From: an uncultured Mycoplasmatota bacterium
GTDB taxonomy: Bacteria; Bacillota_I; Bacilli_A; RF39; UBA660
Length of the DNA stretch: 7,097 nt
Reading direction: 5' to 3'
NCBI GenBank assembly: GCA_900544625.1
Contig: UQVR01000037.1
Span: 1-7,097 of the forward strand
How positions within the stretch are numbered: the stretch's first letter is position 1; every line of letters starts with the position of its first letter. Shown here piece by piece: positions 1-6,317 of this stretch. The position numbers and the translations under genes are program-made. A model generated the notes under the pieces. That model searched no databases. It was given only the letters and a program-made list of their open reading frames with translations, and was not told the origin of the DNA.

Positions 1-1
1 T

Positions 2-1213
2 AATTTGCCAGTAATAAGTAAAGTAGAAACAAGTAAAACATCTAATTCAATCACAGCAACAGTAACAGCCACTAAAGGAACAAATAACATATCAAAATAT
101 TACTATTCAATAGATAATGGAAGTACTTTTACAGAAAGCACAAGTAATAGTTATACATTTAGTAATTTAAGTAATCACACAAATTATAAAGTAGTAACAA
201 AAGTTAGTGACAGTATTGGTAAATATTCTAATAATTTTATAAAGAGTATTTTGATTGATTTTAATACATTTTCATTTTATCTAGATGATGTTGAATATCA
301 AGCAGAAGAAGAAATGACTTGGGAAGAGTGGCTTGATTCCAAATATTCAGATGGATGGGGTTATAAAGATAAGCTTTTAACTTTTCTTGAGTCTGACTAT
401 ATAGCTAATAAGAATAATGCCTATTATCCTGTTGCTTGCCCAAAATCTATAAATGACAACTTATTATTAATAAATCAAAGCAAAGGAATAAAATATGACG
501 CTTTAGCTTTATATACAGATTCTGCAGCTGTTTCCTCAAATTATGCCACTTACAAAGGCTGTGCATATCTAGGCACCGCTTCAGGTTGTGATTGCTACAG
601 TAGTCATCCATTTATAATAAAAAGAACAAATAAAATAAAACAACAATTAAAAGATGTAGATACTGGATATTTTAAATATATTAATTCCGAATCTGCATGG
701 AAGCCATACACTGAAGATAATAAGTATTACATAAATAACTGGGGTATGAGGTGTTTAACCCCAGAAACTCTAATAGATGTTGAAGAAATAGATGAAAAAG
801 GTAAAAAGAGAAGAAGACGTAAGAAGTTAAAAGATATCAAAGTCGGAGATAAAGTAATATGCATAAATCCATTTACATTAGAACTAGATACAGATACAGT
901 TGTTGAATGTGATGGAGAAATGAATAAAAAACATACATGTTATGACAATTGGTATTTTAGTGATGAAACAATTATTACAACAATACATAGACATAGATTC
1001 TATAATGTTGAAAATAAAAAATTTATGTATATGGAAGAATGGAATATTGGAGATCATGGTTTAAATATTAATAATGAAGAAATAGAACTTATAAAACATG
1101 AACATATTGAAGAAGAAATAAATCATTGTACATTATTTACAGAAAAATATAATAATTACTTTGCAAATGGCTTACTAAGTGGTAACAGAAAAAGTAAAAA
1201 TATTAATTTATAA
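2..1213 (+). CDS. Fn3-like and Hint-domain surface or phage-type protein, 5'-truncated by the window
   Basis: This is the C-terminal part of a larger protein, because the reading frame is open at the window edge; residues are numbered from base 5. Residues 1-83 resemble a fibronectin type III beta-sandwich. Residues 90-120 carry a 'YQAEEEMTWEEWLDSKY' module, which I associate with extracellular or phage-tail-type proteins of gut Firmicutes. Residues 130-245 include C145, C186, C195 and C197 and are not recognised. Residues 250-394 are a Hint domain. C250 begins 'CLTPETLI', 'LKDIKVGDKV' follows, T325-x-x-H328 is the block-B motif, and 'NNYFANGLLSGN' ends at N394. Only eight residues follow and none directly after N394 is Cys, Ser or Thr, so protein splicing is not expected. 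Thioester formation at C250 followed by cleavage or ligation of the N-terminal part is the likely chemistry. Location outside the cell or in a prophage particle is inference. The Hint call is firm; the overall role is unknown. Confidence 0.8.
   Translation, partial: NLPVISKVETSKTSNSITATVTATKGTNNISKYYYSIDNGSTFTESTSNSYTFSNLSNHTNYKVVTKVSDSIGKYSNNFIKSILIDFNTFSFYLDDVEYQAEEEMTWEEWLDSKYSDGWGYKDKLLTFLESDYIANKNNAYYPVACPKSINDNLLLINQSKGIKYDALALYTDSAAVSSNYATYKGCAYLGTASGCDCYSSHPFIIKRTNKIKQQLKDVDTGYFKYINSESAWKPYTEDNKYYINNWGMRCLTPETLIDVEEIDEKGKKRRRRKKLKDIKVGDKVICINPFTLELDTDTVVECDGEMNKKHTCYDNWYFSDETIITTIHRHRFYNVENKKFMYMEEWNIGDHGLNINNEEIELIKHEHIEEEINHCTLFTEKYNNYFANGLLSGNRKSKNINL
752..1186 (+). other. Hint (Hedgehog/intein-like) autoprocessing domain
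   Basis: This sub-feature of the first gene spans residues 250-394, about 145 residues, which is the size of a mini-intein without a homing endonuclease. It has the N-terminal Cys, the T-x-x-H histidine (H328) that assists the N-S acyl shift, and a terminal Asn. The residue before that Asn is Gly393, where splicing inteins usually have His, and Arg395 follows it. A lysine/arginine-rich insertion (residues 265-274) sits between the first strand and the 'DIKVGDKV' strand. The arrangement resembles bacterial intein-like (BIL) domains and the Hint domains found at the ends of phage structural proteins. Confidence 0.8.
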
Positions 1214-1224
1214 TAAATAGTTAT

Positions 1225-1262
1225 AAAACGTTATGAAAAAATTATTAATCATAATGTTTTTT
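1225..1262 (+). terminator. Rho-independent terminator after the Hint-domain gene
   Basis: Bases 1225-1236 pair with 1249-1260 to give a 12-bp stem containing one G-T wobble (1230 with 1255), around a 12-base loop. A run of six T follows at 1257-1262, partly within the stem. The stem is weak, with only two G-C pairs, but its place 11 bases after the stop codon and before a new promoter supports a transcription end. Confidence 0.6.
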
Positions 1263-1294
1263 AATACTACAATTAAAAAAATTAGATATTTTTC

Positions 1295-1323
1295 TTGACT
1301 TTCATATAAACTTTGTATATATT
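1295..1323 (+). promoter_or_regulatory. Sigma-A-type promoter for mazEF and the downstream operon
   Basis: The -35 box TTGACT (1295-1300) and the -10 box TATATT (1318-1323) each match the consensus at five of six bases and are separated by the ideal 17 bases. Transcription would start near 1330, giving an unusually short leader of about 13 bases before the mazE ATG. A small inverted repeat, ATATA (1304-1308) and TATAT (1316-1320), lies in the spacer. It could be part of a MazE operator, but in DNA this AT-rich it may be chance. Confidence 0.6.
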
Positions 1324-1329
1324 AGATAT

Positions 1330-1335
1330 GGAGGG
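1330..1335 (+). promoter_or_regulatory. Ribosome binding site of mazE
   Basis: GGAGGG lies seven bases before the ATG at 1343 and fixes the mazE start. It nearly coincides with the transcription start predicted from the upstream promoter. Confidence 0.75.
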
Positions 1336-1342
1336 ATAAAGT

Positions 1343-1585
1343 ATGTCATATAGAGTGCAAAAGTGGGGTAATTCTAATGGCGTTAGAATACCAAAAGTTT
1401 ATTTAGATGCCTTAAATATTAAATCAGGCGATGCTATCAATATAGTTAGAGAAGAAAACAGGATAATAATAACAAAAGCAAAGAGACCTAAAGAGTCTTT
1501 GAAGCTAAGAATTAAAAATTATAATGGTTCTAAAGTTGAAAATGATTTCACTTGGGATGAAGCAAAGGGGAAAGAGATATGGTAA
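1343..1585 (+). CDS. mazE: MazE-type antitoxin (SpoVT/AbrB fold)
   Basis: This 80-residue protein is the likely antitoxin of the MazE family. It binds DNA as a dimer to repress its own operon and neutralises the adjacent MazF toxin. The N-terminal half (residues 3-48) is an AbrB-like swapped-hairpin DNA-binding domain with the signature 'WGNSNGVRIPK' (residues 8-18). The C-terminal tail ends 'FTWDEAKGKEIW', matching the toxin-binding tail of MazE proteins, which in E. coli ends in a similar W-x-x-P-x-x-K-E-V-W pattern. The start is supported by GGAGGG seven bases upstream, and the length is normal for the family. It overlaps mazF by seven bases, so translation is coupled. The promoter directly upstream is its presumed target for autoregulation. 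Confidence 0.9.
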   Translation: MSYRVQKWGNSNGVRIPKVYLDALNIKSGDAINIVREENRIIITKAKRPKESLKLRIKNYNGSKVENDFTWDEAKGKEIW

Positions 1586-1923
1586 AATATATACCACAAG
1601 AAAGAGATATAGTTTATATTGATTTAAGTCCAATTAAAGGTCATGAACAGAATGGGAAAAGACCCGCTTTAGTTTTAAGTGGTAAGTTGTTTAATCAGTT
1701 TACAAATATGGCAATTTTATGTCCAATAAGCTTAAATACTAAAAACTTTCCAACTCATTATGAGTTAACAAAATTAAAAAAGATAAAAGGTTCAGTATTA
1801 TGCGAACATATCAGAAGTATTGACTATGTAGAGAGAAATATTGAATTTATTGAACGATGTAGTCAAGAAGAATTTGATAATGTTTTGGATTTAGTAAAGA
1901 GTTTCTTTGATAAAGAAGATTAA
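1579..1923 (+). CDS. mazF: MazF/PemK-type endoribonuclease toxin
   Basis: This 114-residue protein is the toxin partner of mazE, a likely mRNA interferase that cuts single-stranded RNA at short sequences. The core motif 'GHEQNGKRPALVLS' occupies residues 21-34. By comparison with E. coli MazF (Arg29, Thr52), Arg28 is the catalytic arginine and Ser51, in 'LCPIS', stands where Thr is often found. The later 'VLCEHIRSIDY' segment matches the conserved strand and helix of the fold. Length and motifs are complete, so the toxin looks intact. The ATG lies inside the end of mazE and has its own AAAGGGG site (1564-1570) eight bases upstream. Only ten bases separate its stop from gltX, with no terminator between them. 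Target sequence specificity cannot be read from the sequence. Confidence 0.9.
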   Translation: MVKYIPQERDIVYIDLSPIKGHEQNGKRPALVLSGKLFNQFTNMAILCPISLNTKNFPTHYELTKLKKIKGSVLCEHIRSIDYVERNIEFIERCSQEEFDNVLDLVKSFFDKED

Positions 1924-1924
1924 T

Positions 1925-1930
1925 GGAGGA
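1925..1930 (+). promoter_or_regulatory. Ribosome binding site deciding the gltX start
   Basis: GGAGGA precedes the ATG at 1934 by three to four bases and begins just after the mazF stop codon. It supports starting gltX at 1934 rather than at the in-frame TTG (1907) inside mazF. Confidence 0.8.
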
Positions 1931-1933
1931 AGT

Positions 1934-3355
1934 ATGAAAGTAAGAACTCGTTATGCACCAAGTCCAACTGGATTTATGCATATAGGAAATTTAAGAACAG
2001 CAATATTTGAATATTTGCTTGCAAAAAAATATAATGGAGATTTTATATTAAGAATTGAAGATACAGATCAAGAAAGAGAAGTTGAAGGTGCAATAGATTT
2101 CATCTATAATACTCTTGATTTATGTGGGTTCAAAATAGATGAAGGTCCAAATAATGAAAAAGAATATGGACCATACATTCAAAGTAAAAGAAAAGATATT
2201 TATAAAGAATATGCTTTAAAATTAGTAGAAATGGGAAAAGCCTACTATTGTTTTTGTAGTGAAGAAGAGCTTACAAAAATGAGAGAAAAGGCTGAAATGA
2301 GAAAAAAACCATTTGTATATGATGGAAGATGTTCAAGATTAAGTAAAGAAAAGATTGAAGAAAATATAAAAAATAATGTTCCATATGTAATTAGACAAAA
2401 GATGCCTAAAGAAGGAGTAACAATTGTTGAAGATTTAATATATGGAAAAGTAAAAATAGATAATAGTATTTTAGATGATCAAATTTTACTTAAAAGTGAT
2501 GGATTCCCAACATATAATTTTGCCAATGTAATAGATGACCATTTAATGGAAATAACTCATGTTATTCGTGGTAAAGAATATCTAGACCAAACAGCCAAAT
2601 ACAATTTATTATATGATGCATTTGGATGGGAAAAACCAACATATATTCATGTAGCCATGGTTCTTGGAGAAGATGGTAATAAATTATCAAAGAGAAATGG
2701 TGATGCATCATTTATGGATCTTTATAATGAAGGATATTTACCAGAAGCAATAGTAAATTATTTATCACTTTTAGGATGGAGTCCAGAAACTAATCAAGAA
2801 GTATTTTCAATGGATGAACTTATAGCAAACTTTAATGAAGAAAGAATAAGTAAATCATCTAGTCAATATGATGTAAAAAAATTAAAGTGGTTTAATCACC
2901 AATATATTAATAAAATGGATGATGATAAATATTTAGAATGGATTAAGAAATACTTTACAATTAATTGTGAAGGTAAAAGTGAAGAATGGGTTAATCATTT
3001 ATTATTAATATATAAGAGTCATTTAGATTATGGAAATGAAATAAATGAATTAGTGAAAGGTTTCTTTGATAAGGATTTCAAGATAGAAGAAGAAGCTCAA
3101 GAATTTATGAAAAGTGATGAAATAATACCAACAGTAGTTAAAACATTTAAAGAAGAAATAGAAAATACAAATGAATGGACAGTTGAAGCATTATCACAAG
3201 TAATAAATAATGTAAAAGAAAAAGCAGGAGTAAAAGGAAAAATGCTATTCATGCCAATTAGAATTGCAGCAAGCGGTATAATGCATGGACCAGAATTAGC
3301 TGATACTCTATATCTAATCGGAAAAGAAGAAATATTAAATAGGCTAGAAAAATGA
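1934..3355 (+). CDS. gltX: Glutamyl-tRNA synthetase (class I)
   Basis: This 473-residue cytoplasmic enzyme joins glutamate to tRNA(Glu) using ATP. In bacteria that lack GlnRS it commonly also misacylates tRNA(Gln) for later amidation; whether that applies here cannot be judged. The N-terminal 'TRYAPSPTGFMHIGN' carries the class I HIGH-type motif (H16-N19). 'DGFPTYNFANVIDDH' and 'THVIRGKEYL' are conserved in the catalytic domain, and KLSKR (250-254) is the KMSKS-type loop. The C-terminal part from about 320 is the helical anticodon-binding region. Cys106, Cys108, Tyr129 and Cys133 have the spacing of the zinc site of zinc-containing GluRS and Glu-Q-RS enzymes. The chosen ATG has a good ribosome site and begins at the expected N-terminus. 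The TGA stop overlaps the next gene by four bases (ATGA). Length is normal. Confidence 0.96.
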   Translation: MKVRTRYAPSPTGFMHIGNLRTAIFEYLLAKKYNGDFILRIEDTDQEREVEGAIDFIYNTLDLCGFKIDEGPNNEKEYGPYIQSKRKDIYKEYALKLVEMGKAYYCFCSEEELTKMREKAEMRKKPFVYDGRCSRLSKEKIEENIKNNVPYVIRQKMPKEGVTIVEDLIYGKVKIDNSILDDQILLKSDGFPTYNFANVIDDHLMEITHVIRGKEYLDQTAKYNLLYDAFGWEKPTYIHVAMVLGEDGNKLSKRNGDASFMDLYNEGYLPEAIVNYLSLLGWSPETNQEVFSMDELIANFNEERISKSSSQYDVKKLKWFNHQYINKMDDDKYLEWIKKYFTINCEGKSEEWVNHLLLIYKSHLDYGNEINELVKGFFDKDFKIEEEAQEFMKSDEIIPTVVKTFKEEIENTNEWTVEALSQVINNVKEKAGVKGKMLFMPIRIAASGIMHGPELADTLYLIGKEEILNRLEK

Positions 3356-3747
3356 AAAAAAGAATAGGTTGGTTATTGATACTAGCATTATTTATTGGAA
3401 TAGGTATATGGATATATAAATTTTTTAATGAAGGAGAAAATATTTACACTCATAGTAATCAAGAATTCGTTATGAAAATATCTGATATAGCAAAAATAGA
3501 TGATGATATTTATATAAAGTATAATAAAGTAATAGATAATAGGTGTAAAGATGAGGATTGTGAAAGAGAAGGCGAAAAGTTAGCTAAATTGTTAGTCATA
3601 AATAATACTCGTATCGAGTACATTGAATTAAGCAGTATTTTAGAAGATGAAAAAGATATATATAAAACTGACTATAAAATTAAAATAATTAAATTTAATA
3701 CAGAGAATGATGAAATTACATTAAAAATATTAAAAAGTCAAAAATAA
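3352..3747 (+). CDS. Small membrane-anchored protein with R-C-x4-C-x3-G-E motif, function unknown
   Basis: This is a 131-residue protein I cannot assign to a named family. Residues 7-24 are a single hydrophobic segment after a KKR start and lack a lipobox Cys, so it is probably an N-terminal anchor with about 105 residues outside the membrane. The outer domain alternates short strands and is rich in Ile, Lys and Asp. 'KVIDNRCKDEDCEREGE' (residues 59-75) resembles a D-S-R-C-P-x-x-x-x-C-x-W-x-G-E pattern that I recall from small secreted or lipoprotein beta-sandwich proteins; here the Pro and Trp are absent. Cys65 and Cys70 are the only cysteines and could form a disulfide. Its ATG overlaps the gltX stop and has no strong ribosome site, so translation is probably coupled. 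It lies between two synthetase genes, but nothing in it suggests a role in tRNA charging. Confidence 0.8.
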   Translation: MKKRIGWLLILALFIGIGIWIYKFFNEGENIYTHSNQEFVMKISDIAKIDDDIYIKYNKVIDNRCKDEDCEREGEKLAKLLVINNTRIEYIELSSILEDEKDIYKTDYKIKIIKFNTENDEITLKILKSQK

Positions 3748-3753
3748 AGGAGG
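3746..3753 (+). promoter_or_regulatory. Ribosome binding site of cysS
   Basis: AAAGGAGG is a full match to the anti-Shine-Dalgarno complement. It overlaps the upstream stop codon and sits five bases before the ATG at 3759. It is among the strongest ribosome sites in the window and suggests efficient, partly independent translation of cysS. Confidence 0.85.
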
Positions 3754-3758
3754 ACAAA

Positions 3759-5147
3759 ATGAAAATATATAATACACTTACTAGAAAGATAGAAGAATTT
3801 GTGCCATGGCATGAAAACAAAGTGGGATTTTATACATGTGGGCCTACAGTTTATCATTATGCTCACATTGGAAATATGAGAAATTACATAGGTCATGACA
3901 TATTAGATAAAACATTGCGTTATCTTGGATATGACGTAACAAGAGTAATGAATATTACAGATGTTGGCCATTTAACAAGTGATTCGGATTCTGGAGACGA
4001 CAAAATGGTTAAGAGTGCTAAAGAGGAACATAAAACAGTAATGGATATTGCTAGATTTTATACCGATGCATTCTTTCATGATTTTGAATTATTAAATAAT
4101 AGAATGCCTGATATTGTAAGCCCAGCAACAGCTAATATAAATGAATATATAAAGATAATTGAGAACTTATTAGAAAAAGGATATGCATACCAAGCTGGTG
4201 GAAATATTTATTTTGATACAACAAAACTTGAAGATTATTATCAACTAACTAATCATAAAGCAGATGAAATGGTTGTTGGAGTTCGCGCTGGAGTTGAAGA
4301 AGATAATTCCAAGAGAAATCAAAATGACTTTGTTTTATGGTTTACAAAATCTAAATTTGAAGATCAAGAATTAAAATGGGAAAGTCCATGGGGAGTTGGT
4401 TATCCTGGGTGGCATATTGAATGTACTGGAATAAGTATTAAATATCTTGGAGAGCATCTTGATATTCATGGTGGTGGAGTAGATAATATTTTTCCACATC
4501 ACACAAATGAAATCGCTCAAAGTGAATCATATCTTGGACATAAATGGTGTAATTATTGGTTCCACAATGAACATTTAAACGATGAGTCTGGAAAAATGAG
4601 TAAAAGTCACGGAGCAATTTTAACAGTTAGTTTATTAAAAGAAAAAGGGTATAATCCTTTAAGTTTTAGATATATGTGCTTACTTAGTCATTATAGAAAA
4701 CAATTAACATTTTCATTTGATTCTCTAGAAGGTGCAGAAAATGCTTATAAAAAATTAAAGAGTAAAACATCAAGTCTTAAGTTTGATGATAACATTGATG
4801 AAAATGAATTTAATAGTTGGAAAGCAAAATTTGTTAATTGTCTAGAAGATGATTTAAACACTGCTAATGGTATCACTGTTTTATATGATTTATTAAAAAG
4901 TGATGTCAATATGGGAACTAAATATAGATTAGTAAGTGATTTTGATGAAGTATTAAGTCTAGATTTATTAAAGAGTGAAACTAAGAAAATCCAAAATGAA
5001 GATGAAATATTAGCTAAGATTAATGAAAGAACTGAAGCTAAAAAAAATAAAGATTATGAGAAAGCCGATAAAATAAGGGAAGAATTGTTAAACATGGGAA
5101 TTGTAATTAAAGACACTCGTGAAGGAACAACTTATGAGGCTATCTAA
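3759..5147 (+). CDS. cysS: Cysteinyl-tRNA synthetase (class I)
   Basis: This 462-residue cytoplasmic enzyme charges tRNA(Cys) with cysteine. All catalytic landmarks are present: 'YTCGPTVY' with zinc ligand Cys27, HIGN at 36-39, 'WHIECTGIS' with Cys222, 'GGGVDNIFPHHTNE' with His247 and Glu251, and KMSKS at 279-283. The Cys/Cys/His/Glu zinc set, which gives cysteine selectivity, matches E. coli Cys28, Cys209, His234 and Glu238 in relative spacing. The C-terminal helical domain (about 310-462) ends in the usual 'ADKIREELLNMGIVIKDT' stretch. Length is typical. It starts 11 bases after the preceding stop with a strong AAAGGAGG site, and its TAA shares one base with the dacA ATG. No T-box leader precedes it, although many Firmicutes control cysS that way. 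Confidence 0.97.
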   Translation: MKIYNTLTRKIEEFVPWHENKVGFYTCGPTVYHYAHIGNMRNYIGHDILDKTLRYLGYDVTRVMNITDVGHLTSDSDSGDDKMVKSAKEEHKTVMDIARFYTDAFFHDFELLNNRMPDIVSPATANINEYIKIIENLLEKGYAYQAGGNIYFDTTKLEDYYQLTNHKADEMVVGVRAGVEEDNSKRNQNDFVLWFTKSKFEDQELKWESPWGVGYPGWHIECTGISIKYLGEHLDIHGGGVDNIFPHHTNEIAQSESYLGHKWCNYWFHNEHLNDESGKMSKSHGAILTVSLLKEKGYNPLSFRYMCLLSHYRKQLTFSFDSLEGAENAYKKLKSKTSSLKFDDNIDENEFNSWKAKFVNCLEDDLNTANGITVLYDLLKSDVNMGTKYRLVSDFDEVLSLDLLKSETKKIQNEDEILAKINERTEAKKNKDYEKADKIREELLNMGIVIKDTREGTTYEAI

Positions 5148-6316
5148 TGAAGAAAGTAGTATTCTTCTTATTTAGCCTTTTTTTCTTTTGTTATAGTGTT
5201 TATGCCGAAAATTTTGACATTACCGGAGAGTATGTATCATTATATAATATGAATGAAGATATACTATTATATAGCAAGAATGACACTAAAAAAACGTCAA
5301 TAGCAAGTTTAACTAAAATGATGACGACTTTAGTAGCTATTGAAGAAATAGATAATTTAGATAAAATTGTAACGATAAAAGAAAGAGATTTTGAAGGTAC
5401 GGTAGGATATTCAAAAGCAGGTTTTAAAGTTGGTGATAAAGTAACATATCGAGATTTATTATATGGAATTATTTTACCAAGCGGAGCTGATGCTGTAAAT
5501 GCTGTAGTAAATAATACTTTAGGATATGATAAATTCATTAAAAAGATGAATGAAACTGCTAAAAAAATAGGAATGAATGATACATCTTATGCAAATCCTG
5601 TCGGTAAAGATGATGAAAATAATTATTCAACATCTAATGATTTAGCAAAGTTACTAAAATATGCTTTAAAAAATGAAACTTTTAAAACCATTTTTACTAC
5701 GAAAAATTATAAAACAAGTAATGGTTTAAATTTAGAAAGTACAGTAAATAGATATGAAAATATTTTAAATACTAATGAAATAAAAGGTGCAAAAAGTGGA
5801 TTTACAAAAGATGCTGGAAGGTGTCTTGCCTCAATTACAACACTAAATAATGTCGATTATTTACTAGTGGTAATAAACTCAAGCACAATAAGTCCATATA
5901 ATGCTGTAAAAGATACAATTACAATATATGATTATTATAATAATAATTATGGATATAAAAATATTATAAATGATGATACATTTATAAAAGAAATACCAGT
6001 CGATTTTAGTAAAGAAAAAACATATAAAATAACAGGTAGTGAGGATATAGAAAAATATCTAAAAAATAATACAGAAGTCACATATAAATATGTAGGTAGT
6101 GATAAAGTAACATTTAATACTAAAAAGGGAAGTAAGCTTGGAGTTGTTAAAATATATGATGGCGATGTCTTATTAGCAACATCAAATGTTTATTTAGAAA
6201 ATAATATTGAATATTATCCAATTATCACTTATATAATGATTGGTATTGCGGTAATATTTGTCATATTAATAGTAAAGAAAATAAAGAAGAAAAAACATCG
6301 TCGAAGAAGGAGATAA
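5147..6316 (+). CDS. dacA: D-alanyl-D-alanine carboxypeptidase, low-molecular-weight PBP (family S11)
   Basis: This 389-residue exported enzyme probably removes the terminal D-Ala from peptidoglycan pentapeptides. Residues 1-20 form a signal peptide with a likely V-Y-A cleavage site before Glu21. The SxxK motif is S54-L-T-K57 in 'SIASLTKMMT', with Ser54 as nucleophile and Lys57 as general base. The second motif is S111-G-A113, with Ala where SxN has Asn. The third is K216-S-G218 in place of KTG. A beta-rich C-terminal domain (about 265-350) follows. The protein ends with a true membrane segment (about 358-376) and a basic cytoplasmic tail of Lys, His and five Arg. The class is clear, but activity with the altered SxN motif is uncertain. 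GAGG (5136-5139), seven bases upstream, is a modest ribosome site, and the ATG shares one base with the cysS stop. The symbol is by family; dacF or another paralogue is possible. Confidence 0.88.
   Translation: MKKVVFFLFSLFFFCYSVYAENFDITGEYVSLYNMNEDILLYSKNDTKKTSIASLTKMMTTLVAIEEIDNLDKIVTIKERDFEGTVGYSKAGFKVGDKVTYRDLLYGIILPSGADAVNAVVNNTLGYDKFIKKMNETAKKIGMNDTSYANPVGKDDENNYSTSNDLAKLLKYALKNETFKTIFTTKNYKTSNGLNLESTVNRYENILNTNEIKGAKSGFTKDAGRCLASITTLNNVDYLLVVINSSTISPYNAVKDTITIYDYYNNNYGYKNIINDDTFIKEIPVDFSKEKTYKITGSEDIEKYLKNNTEVTYKYVGSDKVTFNTKKGSKLGVVKIYDGDVLLATSNVYLENNIEYYPIITYIMIGIAVIFVILIVKKIKKKKHRRRRR
6307..6312 (+). promoter_or_regulatory. Ribosome binding site of uppS inside the dacA arginine tail
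   Basis: AAGGAG sits five bases before the uppS ATG (6318). It is read at the same time as the final AGA-AGG-AGA arginine codons of dacA, so this short stretch encodes both the poly-Arg tail and the start signal of the next gene. Confidence 0.8.
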
Positions 6317-6317
6317 A

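Noticed and set aside
5..7. TTG as the start codon of the first gene
   Set aside because: The frame is open to the window edge, no ribosome site can be seen, and the residues at base 5 already look like the inside of an Fn3 domain, so the gene very likely begins upstream.
1850..1914. Promoter for gltX inside mazF
   Set aside because: TTGAAC (1850) with GATAAT (1876) has a 20-base spacer, and TTGGAT (1885) with GATAAA (1909) matches poorly. Such partial matches are expected by chance here, though a weak promoter cannot be excluded.
1343..1923. Absence of the UACAU motif (a cut site of some Gram-positive MazF toxins) from mazEF, while the first gene has several
   Set aside because: With this base composition only about one site is expected in a region this size, so zero is not significant, and this toxin's target is unknown.
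1907..1933. Longer gltX start at an in-frame TTG inside mazF
   Set aside because: GluRS proteins begin close to the 'R-x-R-x-A-P-S-P-T-G' motif, and the ATG at 1934 has a proper ribosome site, while the TTG does not.
3353..3355. TGA read as tryptophan (Mycoplasma code)
   Set aside because: The conserved Trp positions seen across the genes are TGG and the genes run full length under the standard code; TGA at the gltX end falls where the protein should stop.
3730..3758. T-box or other riboswitch before cysS or gltX
   Set aside because: The gaps before these genes are only 10-11 bases, and the mazE leader is too short for a T-box.
5200..5538. 112-codon open frame on the - strand
   Set aside because: It lies wholly inside dacA over its conserved SxxK and SGA regions and its translation has no recognisable domain.
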